Shown here in pieces: positions 17,256 through 26,064 of a DNA stretch of 64,000 nt. This DNA is from Shimia_B sp038525525. GTDB taxonomy: Bacteria; Pseudomonadota; Alphaproteobacteria; Rhodobacterales; Rhodobacteraceae. The translations under genes and the position numbers were made by a program. Under the pieces are notes generated by a model. It was not told the origin of the DNA, searched no databases, and was given only the letters and a program-made list of their open reading frames with translations. The first letter of the stretch is position 1; each line of letters begins with the position of its first letter. The stretch covers positions 558,001-622,000 of the forward strand of contig JBCBHO010000002.1 of assembly GCA_038525525.1 (NCBI GenBank), written 5' to 3'.

Positions 17256-17590
17256 TTGCGCGCGATGTCCTCTGGGGTGACGATCCAGTAGTTATCGTGC
17301 CCGCCGGTATCGACCTCGATGAGGAGGCCGCCCGCGTGATCCACATCCGCCAGGGGGACGCTCGCGGTCCCGTCGCTCTGGAGCTCGAGCGTCGTCTGAA
17401 GCTCGTTGTCGCCGTCGAGCACGCGCACGTCCCCGGCTTGCGCCACGCGGCCATTGGAGAATTTCGCCTCCACGGTCACGACCTCGCAATCCACCGAGGC
17501 AAAGACGACGAGCTGGTGAGCCGCCGCACCGGAGGGTGCGGCGGCAGCCAGCGCGAGGGGCGCCAGCGCGCGGATCACTGTCCGGTCCAC
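17243..17590 (-). CDS. Small secreted NikL-like protein with predicted N-terminal histidine
   Basis: 115 residues if started at the ATG at 17588-17590. A GTG at 17576-17578 would give a GTGA coupling with the upstream stop and a shorter signal peptide. Signal peptide ends AAA|HQLVVFAS, so the mature protein would begin with histidine. The rest is a predicted beta-sandwich (EVVTVEAKFSNGRVAQAGDV to LLIEVDTGGH). It resembles small accessory components of nickel uptake loci (NikL type), but similarity is judged by eye. Sits between a DUF4198 protein and a ZnuA-like protein, so a periplasmic metal-handling role is likely. Confidence 0.6.
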   Translation of the reverse strand: MDRTVIRALAPLALAAAAPSGAAAHQLVVFASVDCEVVTVEAKFSNGRVAQAGDVRVLDGDNELQTTLELQSDGTASVPLADVDHAGGLLIEVDTGGHDNYWIVTPEDIARKCGS

Positions 17591-18351
17591 TCTTCGAAAT
17601 GGACCCAGATCACGGCGCCGAGTTCCACGGCCTTTTCCTCGCCGGAGCTCGCCTCGGTGAGCGTGTAATCGGCAGTGTTAAGCGCGGCAAAGCCCCACCA
17701 GCCATCGGTCGGCGGTGCGTAGGTGAAGACGCCGTCGGCGTCGGCCTTGACGGTCTGCGTGATCATCAGCTCGTCGGGCACAGTGGCACCGAGCCCTTCA
17801 TTGTAGAATTCCACCTCGACCTCGGCATAGGGAACTGCTTCGCCGTCGAGCTTCACGATGCCTTGGAACACGTTGTGCTCCCAAAGCCCGAACGGCTTCG
17901 AAAGGGGGACGATCTCGGTCTTGAGCCCGAGTTCTGTATCCCAGCCCTCGTCATCGCCGAAGGCTGTCACGTAGGTCTTCGTGTAGTGAATGATGAAAGC
18001 ATCCTCCGCAGGCTCCCAATAGGGCTGCGGCTCCATGGCGAAGATGTAGGTACCGGGCCGCTCCAGACCGAAGTCGAGCGTGTAGCCCTGCTCTTCCATC
18101 ACCGTCGCATCCGCGAGCCCACCGAGAAGGTCGGTCGTCTCGCCCTCATGGGTCACCGAAAACGACACGGGACGCTCAAGCATCATGCCATCGAGCTCGA
18201 ACGGATGCGAGAACGACATCGTCAGCGCCACGCTGCGCCCGTCCTCCTGGCTCACCATCGGATCGTCGGGAATGATCATCCCGTAATGCGCGACGGCAGG
18301 AGCCGCGCCGATGAGCGTGGCGAGCGATGCAGAAAGAAGATGACGTTTCAT
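17575..18351 (-). CDS. DUF4198 (NikK-like) periplasmic protein
   Basis: 258 residues from the ATG at 18349-18351. The signal peptide ends AVA|HYGMIIPDD, so the mature protein would start with histidine, as in several amino-terminal metal sites. Features of DUF4198: repeated beta-sandwich segments, VALTMSFSHPFE, PYWEPAEDAFIIHYTKTYV and a C-terminal Ig-like part with PTDGWWGFAAL. DUF4198 proteins are annotated as periplasmic components linked to nickel or cobalt uptake. Overlaps the next gene by 16 bp at most. The metal is not identifiable from sequence. Confidence 0.75.
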   Translation of the reverse strand: MKRHLLSASLATLIGAAPAVAHYGMIIPDDPMVSQEDGRSVALTMSFSHPFELDGMMLERPVSFSVTHEGETTDLLGGLADATVMEEQGYTLDFGLERPGTYIFAMEPQPYWEPAEDAFIIHYTKTYVTAFGDDEGWDTELGLKTEIVPLSKPFGLWEHNVFQGIVKLDGEAVPYAEVEVEFYNEGLGATVPDELMITQTVKADADGVFTYAPPTDGWWGFAALNTADYTLTEASSGEEKAVELGAVIWVHFEEWTGQ

Positions 18352-18380
18352 GTTTACCCCAGTTGATTGTGCACGTGTGT

Positions 18381-19550
18381 CTAGGCGCCGAGCGCCAGAA
18401 GCCAACCGACCCAAGCCTCCGCGTTGCGCGAGACGGCCATGGCGCCCAGCGTAGCCAAGCCGCCCGACAATAAAAGTAAAGTTAGCGTTTCGGCCGACAA
18501 CAGCCGCAAAACCATCCCTCTTCGGGCCCCGAGCTTCACCGCCGTGGCGATTTCGCGGGCACGGAGGCGGTAGCTGAGGAAGACCGCGAGGCCAATCGCG
18601 GCCAAGGCCGCCACGGCGATGATCGCCGTCACCACGTCGAGCAGCGTCTTGATTCGGAAGATGCGGTCCACGAGGCTCTGGATGACGTCCCTCGGCTCGA
18701 TGAGCTGCGTGGGCAGCGCGCCATCGAGATATCGGCCCTTGAGGATCGTCCCCGCGCGGGTGTCGTTGGGCACGACAATCACCGCAGAGGCCGGGAAGTC
18801 ATCCTGACTTCCGTGAAAGTGGAAGCTCTCGATATTGTCCGGCGTGATGCGCTGGTATTGGACGACTGCCGCGTTGGCGAGAGCGCCGGTGCCCGCGGCG
18901 ATGTCTGCTGCAGTGACGACGTCTTCGTGCCCGTGGCCGATGCCCTGGATGACCCAAGCCGTCTTGATGTCGACGAAGATCGCGCTGTCATCGGGCGTGT
19001 TCGTGCGCGCAAGCACGCCGACAATCGGCATCTCGAGCGGGTAGACCCCGTCGAGATCGAAGAGGTTCTCGGGGGCCGAGACCAGCGTATCGCCCGCCGC
19101 CGCGTCGAGCTCCCGGGCCACATCGGCGCCAATGACGGCATCGCCCAGGATCGAGAGGCCGCGACCGCTCCCCAGTGTGAGATCCCGAAAATCGAAATAG
19201 TCTAGGGTGGTGCCGACGATCCGGAAGCCGCCGGAGGAAAAGGCGGTATGGACGGGAATGGGCGTGGCGAGGCCACTCTCCCAGACGGTCTCGACCTCCC
19301 GCATGGGCACGGGCTCAGGCCGTTCCTCGGAGAAGTAGAGCGCGGCCATCGTCAGATCGAGCTGCGAGCCCCGCGCTCCGAGGAGGAGCGGCGTGGCCTC
19401 CCCCCGCGCCAGCAGCGCGCGCTCGCTCGTGGACAGGAGGGTCTGCGTGGCCACCGGCACGAACATGATCAGCGCGGCGACGAGGACGAGCACGAGGCTG
19501 CGCGCCCAGTGATATCGCAGGTAGGCAAAAGCGAGGAAGAGCGCGTTCAT
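18381..19550 (-). CDS. FtsX/MacB-type ABC transporter permease
   Basis: 389 residues. Transmembrane helix near 14-36, a large periplasmic MacB-PCD-like domain (about 40-270) and three C-terminal helices (about 293-320, 340-362, 368-388) with the SYRLRAREIATAVKLGARRG loop typical of FtsX-like permeases. Overlaps the ATPase stop by 4 bp. Such permeases usually act in extraction or mechanotransmission rather than import, so pairing with a ZnuA-like binding protein is unusual. Function in metal traffic is inferred from the operon. Confidence 0.85.
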   Translation of the reverse strand: MNALFLAFAYLRYHWARSLVLVLVAALIMFVPVATQTLLSTSERALLARGEATPLLLGARGSQLDLTMAALYFSEERPEPVPMREVETVWESGLATPIPVHTAFSSGGFRIVGTTLDYFDFRDLTLGSGRGLSILGDAVIGADVARELDAAAGDTLVSAPENLFDLDGVYPLEMPIVGVLARTNTPDDSAIFVDIKTAWVIQGIGHGHEDVVTAADIAAGTGALANAAVVQYQRITPDNIESFHFHGSQDDFPASAVIVVPNDTRAGTILKGRYLDGALPTQLIEPRDVIQSLVDRIFRIKTLLDVVTAIIAVAALAAIGLAVFLSYRLRAREIATAVKLGARRGMVLRLLSAETLTLLLLSGGLATLGAMAVSRNAEAWVGWLLALGA

Positions 19551-20215
19551 GCGGCGGCCTCTTCCCTGAACTCGGCGAAATCAAGCACCCTCTCGAAGCG
19601 CGGCAGAAGCTCGTGATCATGGGTCACCGCGAGGACAGCCGCGCCCGCCTCCTCCGCTTGCTCAAAGAGCAGGTCGAGAATGCGCGCCTTGCTCGCGGGG
19701 TCGAGGTTGCCGGTGGCCTCATCGGAGAGGATGAGCCGCGGCTGCGCCACGAGCGCCCGGCAAATCGCCACGCGCTGCTGCTCCCCTTGGCTCAGCGCGG
19801 TCGGATGACGGTCAAGCTTGTCCCCGATCCCGCACGCGACGGCCAGCGCCTCGGCCCGCGCGCGGGCCTCCCCATCGAGGGTGAGCGCCGGCGTGATGCG
19901 AAACGGGTAGAGAATATTCTGCCGCGCCGAGAGGTAATCGAGAAGCGCGAAGTCCTGAAAGACAAAGCCGATCTTGCTCGCACGGAACTGCCTGCGGCCG
20001 GTCTCGGACAGCGCGCTGACCTCCGTTCCCGCCACTTGGATGCGGCCTGCCTCGGGCGTGAGAATGCCTGCGACGAGGTTGAGAAGCGTGGTCTTCCCGC
20101 TCCCGCTCGGGCCCACCACGGCCAGCCTTTCACCCGCGGCAAGGGAGAAGGACGGCACGCGGAGGCGGAACCCTCCGCCCGCATAGCCGAATGCGAGATC
20201 CTCGATCTCGATCAT
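19547..20215 (-). CDS. LolD/MacB-type ABC transporter ATP-binding protein
   Basis: 222 residues from the ATG at 20213-20215; a TTG one codon earlier is possible. Walker A GPSGSGKTT, Q-loop FVFQDFALLDYLSA, signature LSQGEQQRVAICRAL and Walker B LILSDEATGNLD. The DEATGNLD form is typical of LolD/MacB/FtsE ATPases and differs from ZnuC. Energises the FtsX-like permease downstream, with which it overlaps by 4 bp. Stop of the upstream gene and this ATG share one base (TGATG). Confidence 0.9.
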   Translation of the reverse strand: MIEIEDLAFGYAGGGFRLRVPSFSLAAGERLAVVGPSGSGKTTLLNLVAGILTPEAGRIQVAGTEVSALSETGRRQFRASKIGFVFQDFALLDYLSARQNILYPFRITPALTLDGEARARAEALAVACGIGDKLDRHPTALSQGEQQRVAICRALVAQPRLILSDEATGNLDPASKARILDLLFEQAEEAGAAVLAVTHDHELLPRFERVLDFAEFREEAAA

Positions 20216-20793
20216 CAATTGGTCTCGGGCGCGAGGAAGGTCTCTCCCGCGGCATCACGATCCACGTCTAGGAGCTCGAAATCCGTGATCCGCCACGCCC
20301 CGTCCACCGGGGCCACGGTGAGATCGGCGCTGTAGGTATTGCCGCGAACATGAAGGTGCTCGGCATGGCCCACGGTCCCGATGACCTGCCATGAGGCATC
20401 GATCTCCAGCGCCGCGCTGGCGCGCGACACTTGCGTGTTCAAAAGCTTGATCTCGTGGATGGTCTGGTCCGCCTCATCGAGCCCGCCACCTGCCATGGCA
20501 CCCACCCGCTCGAGGTAGAGATACTCGAGCGCGTCACCGTGGGTGACATCGGCGAGGGTGTCGTAGATCGCGTCTTCCTGTGTTTCGCCAAAGGCCTCGT
20601 AGACGACGAGGAGAAGCGCCGGTGTCAGCCGCCAGAATTCGTTCTGCGCCTCTGCGATGGTGAGCGGCTCTATTCCGGGCGCGGCGAAGGTGTCGGTCTC
20701 CGAGACAGCGCCACGACCAGGCCATAGTAGGGCTGCGGCCACCGCCACCGCGGCACCGCAAAGCAAGACTGCAACTGTCGCGATGCGTGCCAT
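20215..20793 (-). CDS. Membrane-anchored protein of the metal ABC operon, unknown function
   Basis: 192 residues. One N-terminal transmembrane or uncleaved signal segment (about 5-24, followed by WPGRG), then a periplasmic domain about 33-192. No known motif; HAEHLHVRG carries a cluster of histidines, and the C-terminal part (TYSADLTVAPVDGAWRITDFELLDVDRD) resembles a small beta domain. First gene of the 20793-16335 operon, with a TTGACA about 22 bp upstream. Role presumably coupled to the transporter. Confidence 0.7.
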   Translation of the reverse strand: MARIATVAVLLCGAAVAVAAALLWPGRGAVSETDTFAAPGIEPLTIAEAQNEFWRLTPALLLVVYEAFGETQEDAIYDTLADVTHGDALEYLYLERVGAMAGGGLDEADQTIHEIKLLNTQVSRASAALEIDASWQVIGTVGHAEHLHVRGNTYSADLTVAPVDGAWRITDFELLDVDRDAAGETFLAPETN

Positions 20794-20924
20794 TTACCTG
20801 CGCCCGTCCCTGTCAAGAGGATCGGCGCGGAGCCTCTCCGACTTCAGGGGCGAGTGCAAGCAGATGCCGCTCTACATCTTGGTGATCGGCCGCGGGCGCT
20901 CGCTGACCTCGCCTCGGGGCGGGA

Positions 20925-23900
20925 TCACTCCGCCGCATGCAGGAGCGAGGGCGAGAGATCCGAGGCGATTGGCTCGGCTGCCGCACGCACTTTGCGAGGA
21001 GAGACGAGCCGGAACGCCGCGGGCGTGAAGTAAAAGCTGACCACCATCGAGAGCAGGACGCCCCCCGCCACGGCCATGGCGAAGGGCGGCCAGAACCCGC
21101 CACCGGCGAGGATAAGCGGCAGGAAGCCTCCAACCGTCGTGATCGTGGTCGACACGATGTGTCGCGAGGAGTTCATCACAACCTCGACCATCGCGCCGAG
21201 CTCACCGGCGGCGGCATTCTCGTCTTGTTGCAAGGCCGTCATGATGATCAGCGCCGCGTTGATGCTGACGCCAATGGAGCCGATGAGGCCGATAATCGCG
21301 TTGATCCCGAACGGGTAGTCAAAGATCGCCAAGGCCAGCATCGAAAGTCCGGCCGACAGCCCGCTCACGACAAGCGCGATGGCCGCGAGGCGGAAGGAGC
21401 CGAAGGTGAGCACGATGACGGCGATCGACAGTGTCACGATGAGGCCGAGCGGCGCGAGGAGATTGTTTAGGGTGGAAGACCGCGCGTCGCTGTCTCCCCC
21501 GATTTCGAGCCTGTAGCCCGGCGGCAGCGCGTAGCCTTCCGCCGCAATGGTGGCCCTGATCTCGGACAAGGCCTCTTCCGGCAGAATACCGCGAAGGAGA
21601 AACGCCTGCACGGTGTTTGCGCGCTCGCCGTTCCGTCGCGTGATGGTCCCTTCGCCCGGCACGAGCGAGATGTCTGCAATCGACGAGAGGGGGACGGCGG
21701 GATGCGCACCGGTGGCGGCGGTGATCCCCGCCCCGCTCGGCAGGATCGCCATGTCCCGGATGGCCGCCGGATCCGCGCGGAGCGCATCCCCGAGGCGAAC
21801 ACGGACAGGCAGATCCTCAGTTCCTTCCACGAGGGAGCCTCCTGTCATGCCGGCGAGAGCGCCCTCCATCTGTCGCGCGACATCGCTGAGGCTGAGCCCG
21901 AGGCGGCGCGCCTCGGCCTCGTCGACGTCGATGGCGAGCTTGGGTGCGCCCTCGGTGATGGAAGCGCGGGCCAGCGTAACCGCCGCTTCACCCGTGACCA
22001 GCCGGCGCAGGGCCGCACCCTCCGCGCGGAGCACGTCGATGTCGGGGCCGACGATGCGCAACTCCACAGGAGCGTTGACCGGTGGGCCCTGCACCAGGCC
22101 GCGCACAAGCACCTGCGCCTCCGTCGCGCGAGCCGGAAGCTCGCGCTGCAGCCGGGGGACGACATCCTCCGTCGCAGCAGGCGACGCCGTTCGCACGAGG
22201 GCCTGAGCATAGCCCGGGGCCGCGTCGCGCCCGCCGGTGATGTTGTAATAGAAAGCAGGTGCGGAGGTGCCCAGCGTCCATGTCACGCTTTCGATCTCGG
22301 GCTCGGCGCGCAGCACCGCGTCGAGCCGGGCCACGACCTCGCTGGTGCGGGCAAGGGCCGTGCCCGGCGGCAGGTCCACTTCGATGTGAAACTGGTCGCG
22401 ATCCACCCCGGGGAAGAACTGCGCGGTCAGGAGCGGGAGGCTGGCAAAGCCGAGAACGGGAAGGACGAGGGCAACGGCGATGGAGCGCACCGGGTTCCGG
22501 ACCGACCAAGCCAGGCTCCAGCGGAACGCGCTCCCGACCCAGCCCGAGGGGATCCCGCCGGAAAGACCCCCGGCCTCACGGTCGGGCAAGATCCAGCCAG
22601 CAAGCGCGGGGGTGATGGTGATCGCCACGACAAACGACCATGCCAGCATGATCACCACGGCGAGCGCGATGGAGCCCACGAAGTCGCCCGCGGGTCCGGG
22701 CAGGAGGATCATGGGCGTGAAGCTGAGCGCCGTCGTCGCCGTCGAGGCGAAGAGGGGCATCGTCAATCGGTTCACGGAAGCCCCCACTGCGGCCATCCGG
22801 GAGGTGCCCGCCCGGATCCTGCGCGCGATCTCATCGGTCATGACAATACCGGCATCCACGAGGAGCCCGAGGGCCACGATGAGGCCGGTCACGCTCATCT
22901 GGTGAATAGGCAGCGCGATGGCATTCATCGTGGCCACGCTCGCGAGCGTCACGATGGGCAGGATGATCGCCACGATCAAAGCCGCCCGCAGGCCGAGCGT
23001 GATCAGGAGCACCCCGACGACGAGCGCGACCCCGATCGCCATGTTGTTGCCGACCTCGGCGAGGCGATCAAACGTGTAGGTGGATTGATCAAAGACGAGG
23101 GAGGCCGTCATTCCCCCGGGGAGCCGCCCTGCGAAGTCCGCGAGCTCGGCGCGAATGTCGCTGGCCCAGAGATCGACCTGCAGACCGTCTTCGAGCTTGG
23201 CCGCGACGAGGATCGCGGGACGCCCGTCCTGCAAGGCGACCTCGGCGGCGGGCTGGCTCGGCCCACGGTCGATGCGCGCGATGTCGCCCAGGCGCAGGGC
23301 GGTCCCCAGAGCCCCTTCGCGCAGCACGATATCGCGCAGCCGGGCGAGCGTCTCGATCTCGCCGGACACTTCGACGACGATTTCGTCGGCAGGGCCGGTG
23401 ACTTCCCCGGCACGCACCTTTGCGTCGGCCTGCGCGATGGCCGCGGCGACCTGATCCGCCGTGAGCCCGAGCGCCGCCGCGCGGGGCGCGTCGAGCGTCA
23501 CGGTGATCTCTTCGTCGGGCAGCCCGAAGAGATCGACGATCTTGGTGCCCGGCACGTTGCGTAGGGCATCGGCCAAAGCTTCGCCGTAGCGCCCGGTGAG
23601 GGTCAGCGGGACATTCGCATGGGTCGGCGTCAGGGCGATAATCGCCCCGTAGGCCCCTGCCCCGTCGGTATTGAGCTCCGGCTCGGCGACCCCGGCTGGA
23701 AAGTTCTGGGAAGCGTCACTCAGGGCGTCTCGGATCTCGGACCAGACCTGCTCGATCCGCGCGTCCGCGATGGTCTCGATCAAGTCGATCTGCACGATCG
23801 AGACCCCGGTCGACGATGTCGACTGTATGACATCGACCTCGGCAATCTCGCGCAGGGCTTCCTCAATCTCGGCCGTCACCAGCGCCTCCACCCGCGCGGG

Positions 23901-24071
23901 CTCCGCCCCGGGATAGGCCGTGGTGACGCTGGCAAAGAGGTTGGTGATCGTGGGATCTTCCTGTCGCCCGATGGACAGGAGCGACGAGACGCCCGCCGCG
24001 AGGATCACCATGAGAAGCAGCGCGACGACACGCGGCTGCCGCCAAGTGAGGGTCGTGAGCTCCCCGCTCAT
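20925..24071 (-). CDS. RND efflux transporter, inner-membrane pump
   Basis: 1048 residues, the normal size of the AcrB/HAE family. Twelve transmembrane helices are predicted: one after the N-terminus (14-33), a group at about 335-545 and a group at about 865-1030. The conserved helix-4 region reads TGLIVALGLLVDAGIVMTDEIARRI, and porter-domain repeats such as AYPGAEPARVEALVTAEIEEALREI are visible. Proton-driven export of drugs or lipophilic compounds; substrate unknown. ATGA overlap (24068-24071) with the adaptor gene. No outer-membrane channel gene is adjacent, so a TolC homologue elsewhere is probably used. Confidence 0.92.
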   Translation of the reverse strand: MSGELTTLTWRQPRVVALLLMVILAAGVSSLLSIGRQEDPTITNLFASVTTAYPGAEPARVEALVTAEIEEALREIAEVDVIQSTSSTGVSIVQIDLIETIADARIEQVWSEIRDALSDASQNFPAGVAEPELNTDGAGAYGAIIALTPTHANVPLTLTGRYGEALADALRNVPGTKIVDLFGLPDEEITVTLDAPRAAALGLTADQVAAAIAQADAKVRAGEVTGPADEIVVEVSGEIETLARLRDIVLREGALGTALRLGDIARIDRGPSQPAAEVALQDGRPAILVAAKLEDGLQVDLWASDIRAELADFAGRLPGGMTASLVFDQSTYTFDRLAEVGNNMAIGVALVVGVLLITLGLRAALIVAIILPIVTLASVATMNAIALPIHQMSVTGLIVALGLLVDAGIVMTDEIARRIRAGTSRMAAVGASVNRLTMPLFASTATTALSFTPMILLPGPAGDFVGSIALAVVIMLAWSFVVAITITPALAGWILPDREAGGLSGGIPSGWVGSAFRWSLAWSVRNPVRSIAVALVLPVLGFASLPLLTAQFFPGVDRDQFHIEVDLPPGTALARTSEVVARLDAVLRAEPEIESVTWTLGTSAPAFYYNITGGRDAAPGYAQALVRTASPAATEDVVPRLQRELPARATEAQVLVRGLVQGPPVNAPVELRIVGPDIDVLRAEGAALRRLVTGEAAVTLARASITEGAPKLAIDVDEAEARRLGLSLSDVARQMEGALAGMTGGSLVEGTEDLPVRVRLGDALRADPAAIRDMAILPSGAGITAATGAHPAVPLSSIADISLVPGEGTITRRNGERANTVQAFLLRGILPEEALSEIRATIAAEGYALPPGYRLEIGGDSDARSSTLNNLLAPLGLIVTLSIAVIVLTFGSFRLAAIALVVSGLSAGLSMLALAIFDYPFGINAIIGLIGSIGVSINAALIIMTALQQDENAAAGELGAMVEVVMNSSRHIVSTTITTVGGFLPLILAGGGFWPPFAMAVAGGVLLSMVVSFYFTPAAFRLVSPRKVRAAAEPIASDLSPSLLHAAE

Positions 24072-25246
24072 GACGACATGTCCGGCGCGATGCGCACGCG
24101 CTCGCCCGGCACCACGCGGTGGGTGCCCGCGGGCAGGACGAGCGTTCCGTCGGTAAAGCTGCCGCGGATGAAGGCGCGGTCGGCATCGAGATGAAGGATT
24201 TCAGCCGCCTCCGTGCCGATCACCGGTGTCTCGCCCTGCGCCACGGTCAGGAGCTGCCATGTCCCGCGGGGACCTTGGCGCAGGGCCGAAACCGGCACCC
24301 AGGCGCCCTTGGCCGCATTGCCCTCCACACGTTCCTCGAGCCGGACCTCGCCGGCGGCCCCAGACGGCGGCGCGGCGCCATCCGGGAGATCGAAGAACGC
24401 GATGCGGCTCCGGGTTGCCGCATCGAGGCCCGGCGCGAGCTCCCCCAGGATCGCAGGATAGGTCTCGGCTCCGGCAGAGATTTCAACGCGCGTTCCCGGC
24501 GCAAGGCCCGCCGCCAGCGCGGGATCGAGGCCGGCCCGGAACCGCGCCGGCCCGGTCTCGAGGAGCGTGATGACGGCCGTCCCGGGCCCGACGATCGCGC
24601 CGGTATCGAGTGCGCGGGCCGCCACGCGCCCGGCAAACGGCGCGCGCAGCACGGATTTGTCGCGCCGCACCTCCAGCGCCGCCACAGCGGCGGCGATCTC
24701 GGCGCGAGACGCCTCGAGCTGCGTCAGGAGAAGGGATGTCTCATCCACCCGTTGGGCCGACACATGCCCGCCCGCCAGCAGCGCTTCTTGCCGGGCATTG
24801 GTGCGCCGCGCCAGCTCCGCCTGCGCCGCCAGCGCCGCATCAGACGCCGCGAGCCGCGTGCGCTCCGCGTCGAGGAGGCGCGTATCCAGCCGCGCGATCA
24901 CCGCGCCCGCCTCGAGCACGTCTCCCTCGCGGACAAGGACCTCGGCGATCGTCCCGGGCTCTTCGAAACCCAGCACCGTTTCTTGAGGTGCCTCGAACTG
25001 ACCGGCGAAGCGACGCTCGATTGTCACGCTATCGACGAGGGTGAGCGCGATGGGGCGGACCGTTGTCGGGGGCGCGGCTTCGGGAGCCTCACTCAGCGCC
25101 GCCCGCGCGGTCAGGGCGCCGTAGGCCGTCACCCCGGCGGCAACGGCCAAACCGAAGAAGCCGAGCGTGACGACCCCGCGCACCGTGACGGCCACGGCGC
25201 CGCGCCAGAGAGATGTCGAGGTTGGGTCGGAGGCAGTCTTTGGCAT
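24068..25246 (-). CDS. RND efflux periplasmic adaptor (membrane fusion protein)
   Basis: 392 residues from the ATG at 25244-25246 (GAGG eight bases upstream); the frame is open to 25315 but earlier starts lack a ribosome site. N-terminal anchor (about 22-45), lipoyl/barrel-sandwich halves (TIAEVLVREGDVLEAGAVIARLD and RDKSVLRAPFAGRVAARALDTG, split here), an alpha hairpin between them, and beta-barrel plus membrane-proximal domains. Joins the RND pump to an outer-membrane channel. Divergent from the TetR gene, with the nested operator between. Confidence 0.9.
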   Translation of the reverse strand: MPKTASDPTSTSLWRGAVAVTVRGVVTLGFFGLAVAAGVTAYGALTARAALSEAPEAAPPTTVRPIALTLVDSVTIERRFAGQFEAPQETVLGFEEPGTIAEVLVREGDVLEAGAVIARLDTRLLDAERTRLAASDAALAAQAELARRTNARQEALLAGGHVSAQRVDETSLLLTQLEASRAEIAAAVAALEVRRDKSVLRAPFAGRVAARALDTGAIVGPGTAVITLLETGPARFRAGLDPALAAGLAPGTRVEISAGAETYPAILGELAPGLDAATRSRIAFFDLPDGAAPPSGAAGEVRLEERVEGNAAKGAWVPVSALRQGPRGTWQLLTVAQGETPVIGTEAAEILHLDADRAFIRGSFTDGTLVLPAGTHRVVPGERVRIAPDMSS

Positions 25247-25271
25247 CGGGCAATCCTCGCTCTCTGTTGTG

Positions 25272-25309
25272 AAGTTAGTGTTGTTCACATATGTGAGCAT
25301 CGCTAACTT
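25272..25309. promoter_or_regulatory. Nested dyad operator between RND operon and TetR regulator
   Basis: Two perfect inverted repeats share one centre (between 25290 and 25291): outer arms AAGTTAG (25272-25278) and CTAACTT (25303-25309), inner palindrome TCACATATGTGA (25285-25296). It lies 25 bp before the adaptor start and 30 bp before the regulator start, ideal for a TetR dimer repressing both directions. Confidence 0.75.
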
Positions 25310-25339
25310 GGTCAAACAAAAAATGAGACGCGAAGCAGT

Positions 25340-25951
25340 ATGTCAGACTCTAAATCTCTGATAAAAAGCAAGAAAAACTATCACCACGGCGACCTGAAGG
25401 GTCAGCTTCTGGAGGCTGTGCGCCAGCTCGTCGAGCAGCACGGGCCGGAGGGATTCTCCATTGCCGAGGCCTGCCGGCTCGCCGGTGTCAGCACCGCCGC
25501 ACCCTACAAGCACTTCAAGGATCGTCAGGACATCCTGAGGGGGGTGATCCTTGCGGGGATGGAGCGGATGGGCACGGCCATGCAGGCCGCCGCCGATGCC
25601 TACCCGGCCGGGGATCCGCGCCGGGTCATCGCCTTGGGCAAGGCCTACACGAGCTTTGCACAGGACGAGCCGGGCCTCTTTCAGCTCACATTTGGCCTCG
25701 CGGCGGAGCATTCCTCCGACGAGGAAATGTCAGCCGAGGGACGGGAGACATTCGGGATCGTCATCCGTGTCGTCGCCGAGCATCTCGGGCGCGACATGGA
25801 GGATCCCGAGGTGGCGGACCGCGCCTACGCGCTCTGGTGCGCGGTGCACGGCCATTCCTTCCTCCGGCTCGACGGGAAGGCCGAGCAGACCAAGGTGATG
25901 GTCGACGAGGATCAGTATCTTGCGCTCGTGGGCCAGGCCATTCTCCCTTAG
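25340..25951 (+). CDS. TetR/AcrR-family repressor of the adjacent RND pump
   Basis: 203 residues. N-terminal TetR helix-turn-helix (KNYHHGDLKGQLLEAV to GFSIAEACRLAGVSTAAPYKHFKDRQDIL, about 12-63) and a C-terminal ligand-binding domain of the WHG/TetR_C type (FAQDEPGLFQLTFG). Divergent from the efflux genes with the nested operator between, so it most likely represses the pump and itself. Inducer unknown. Confidence 0.9.
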   Translation: MSDSKSLIKSKKNYHHGDLKGQLLEAVRQLVEQHGPEGFSIAEACRLAGVSTAAPYKHFKDRQDILRGVILAGMERMGTAMQAAADAYPAGDPRRVIALGKAYTSFAQDEPGLFQLTFGLAAEHSSDEEMSAEGRETFGIVIRVVAEHLGRDMEDPEVADRAYALWCAVHGHSFLRLDGKAEQTKVMVDEDQYLALVGQAILP

Positions 25952-26064
25952 GGGAAAAACCCGCATAGCCTTCGGCACCACGGCCCCGTCCGATGGGAAA
26001 GGATTAGGACACCAAAGCGTCGTCGTTGCAGACACGGCTCAACCGGGCAGGCACGGTTTCATGA

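Noticed and set aside
21702..23564. 620-codon plus-strand frame inside the RND pump
   Set aside because: Antisense of a canonical RND sequence; low-complexity Arg/His/Gly translation.
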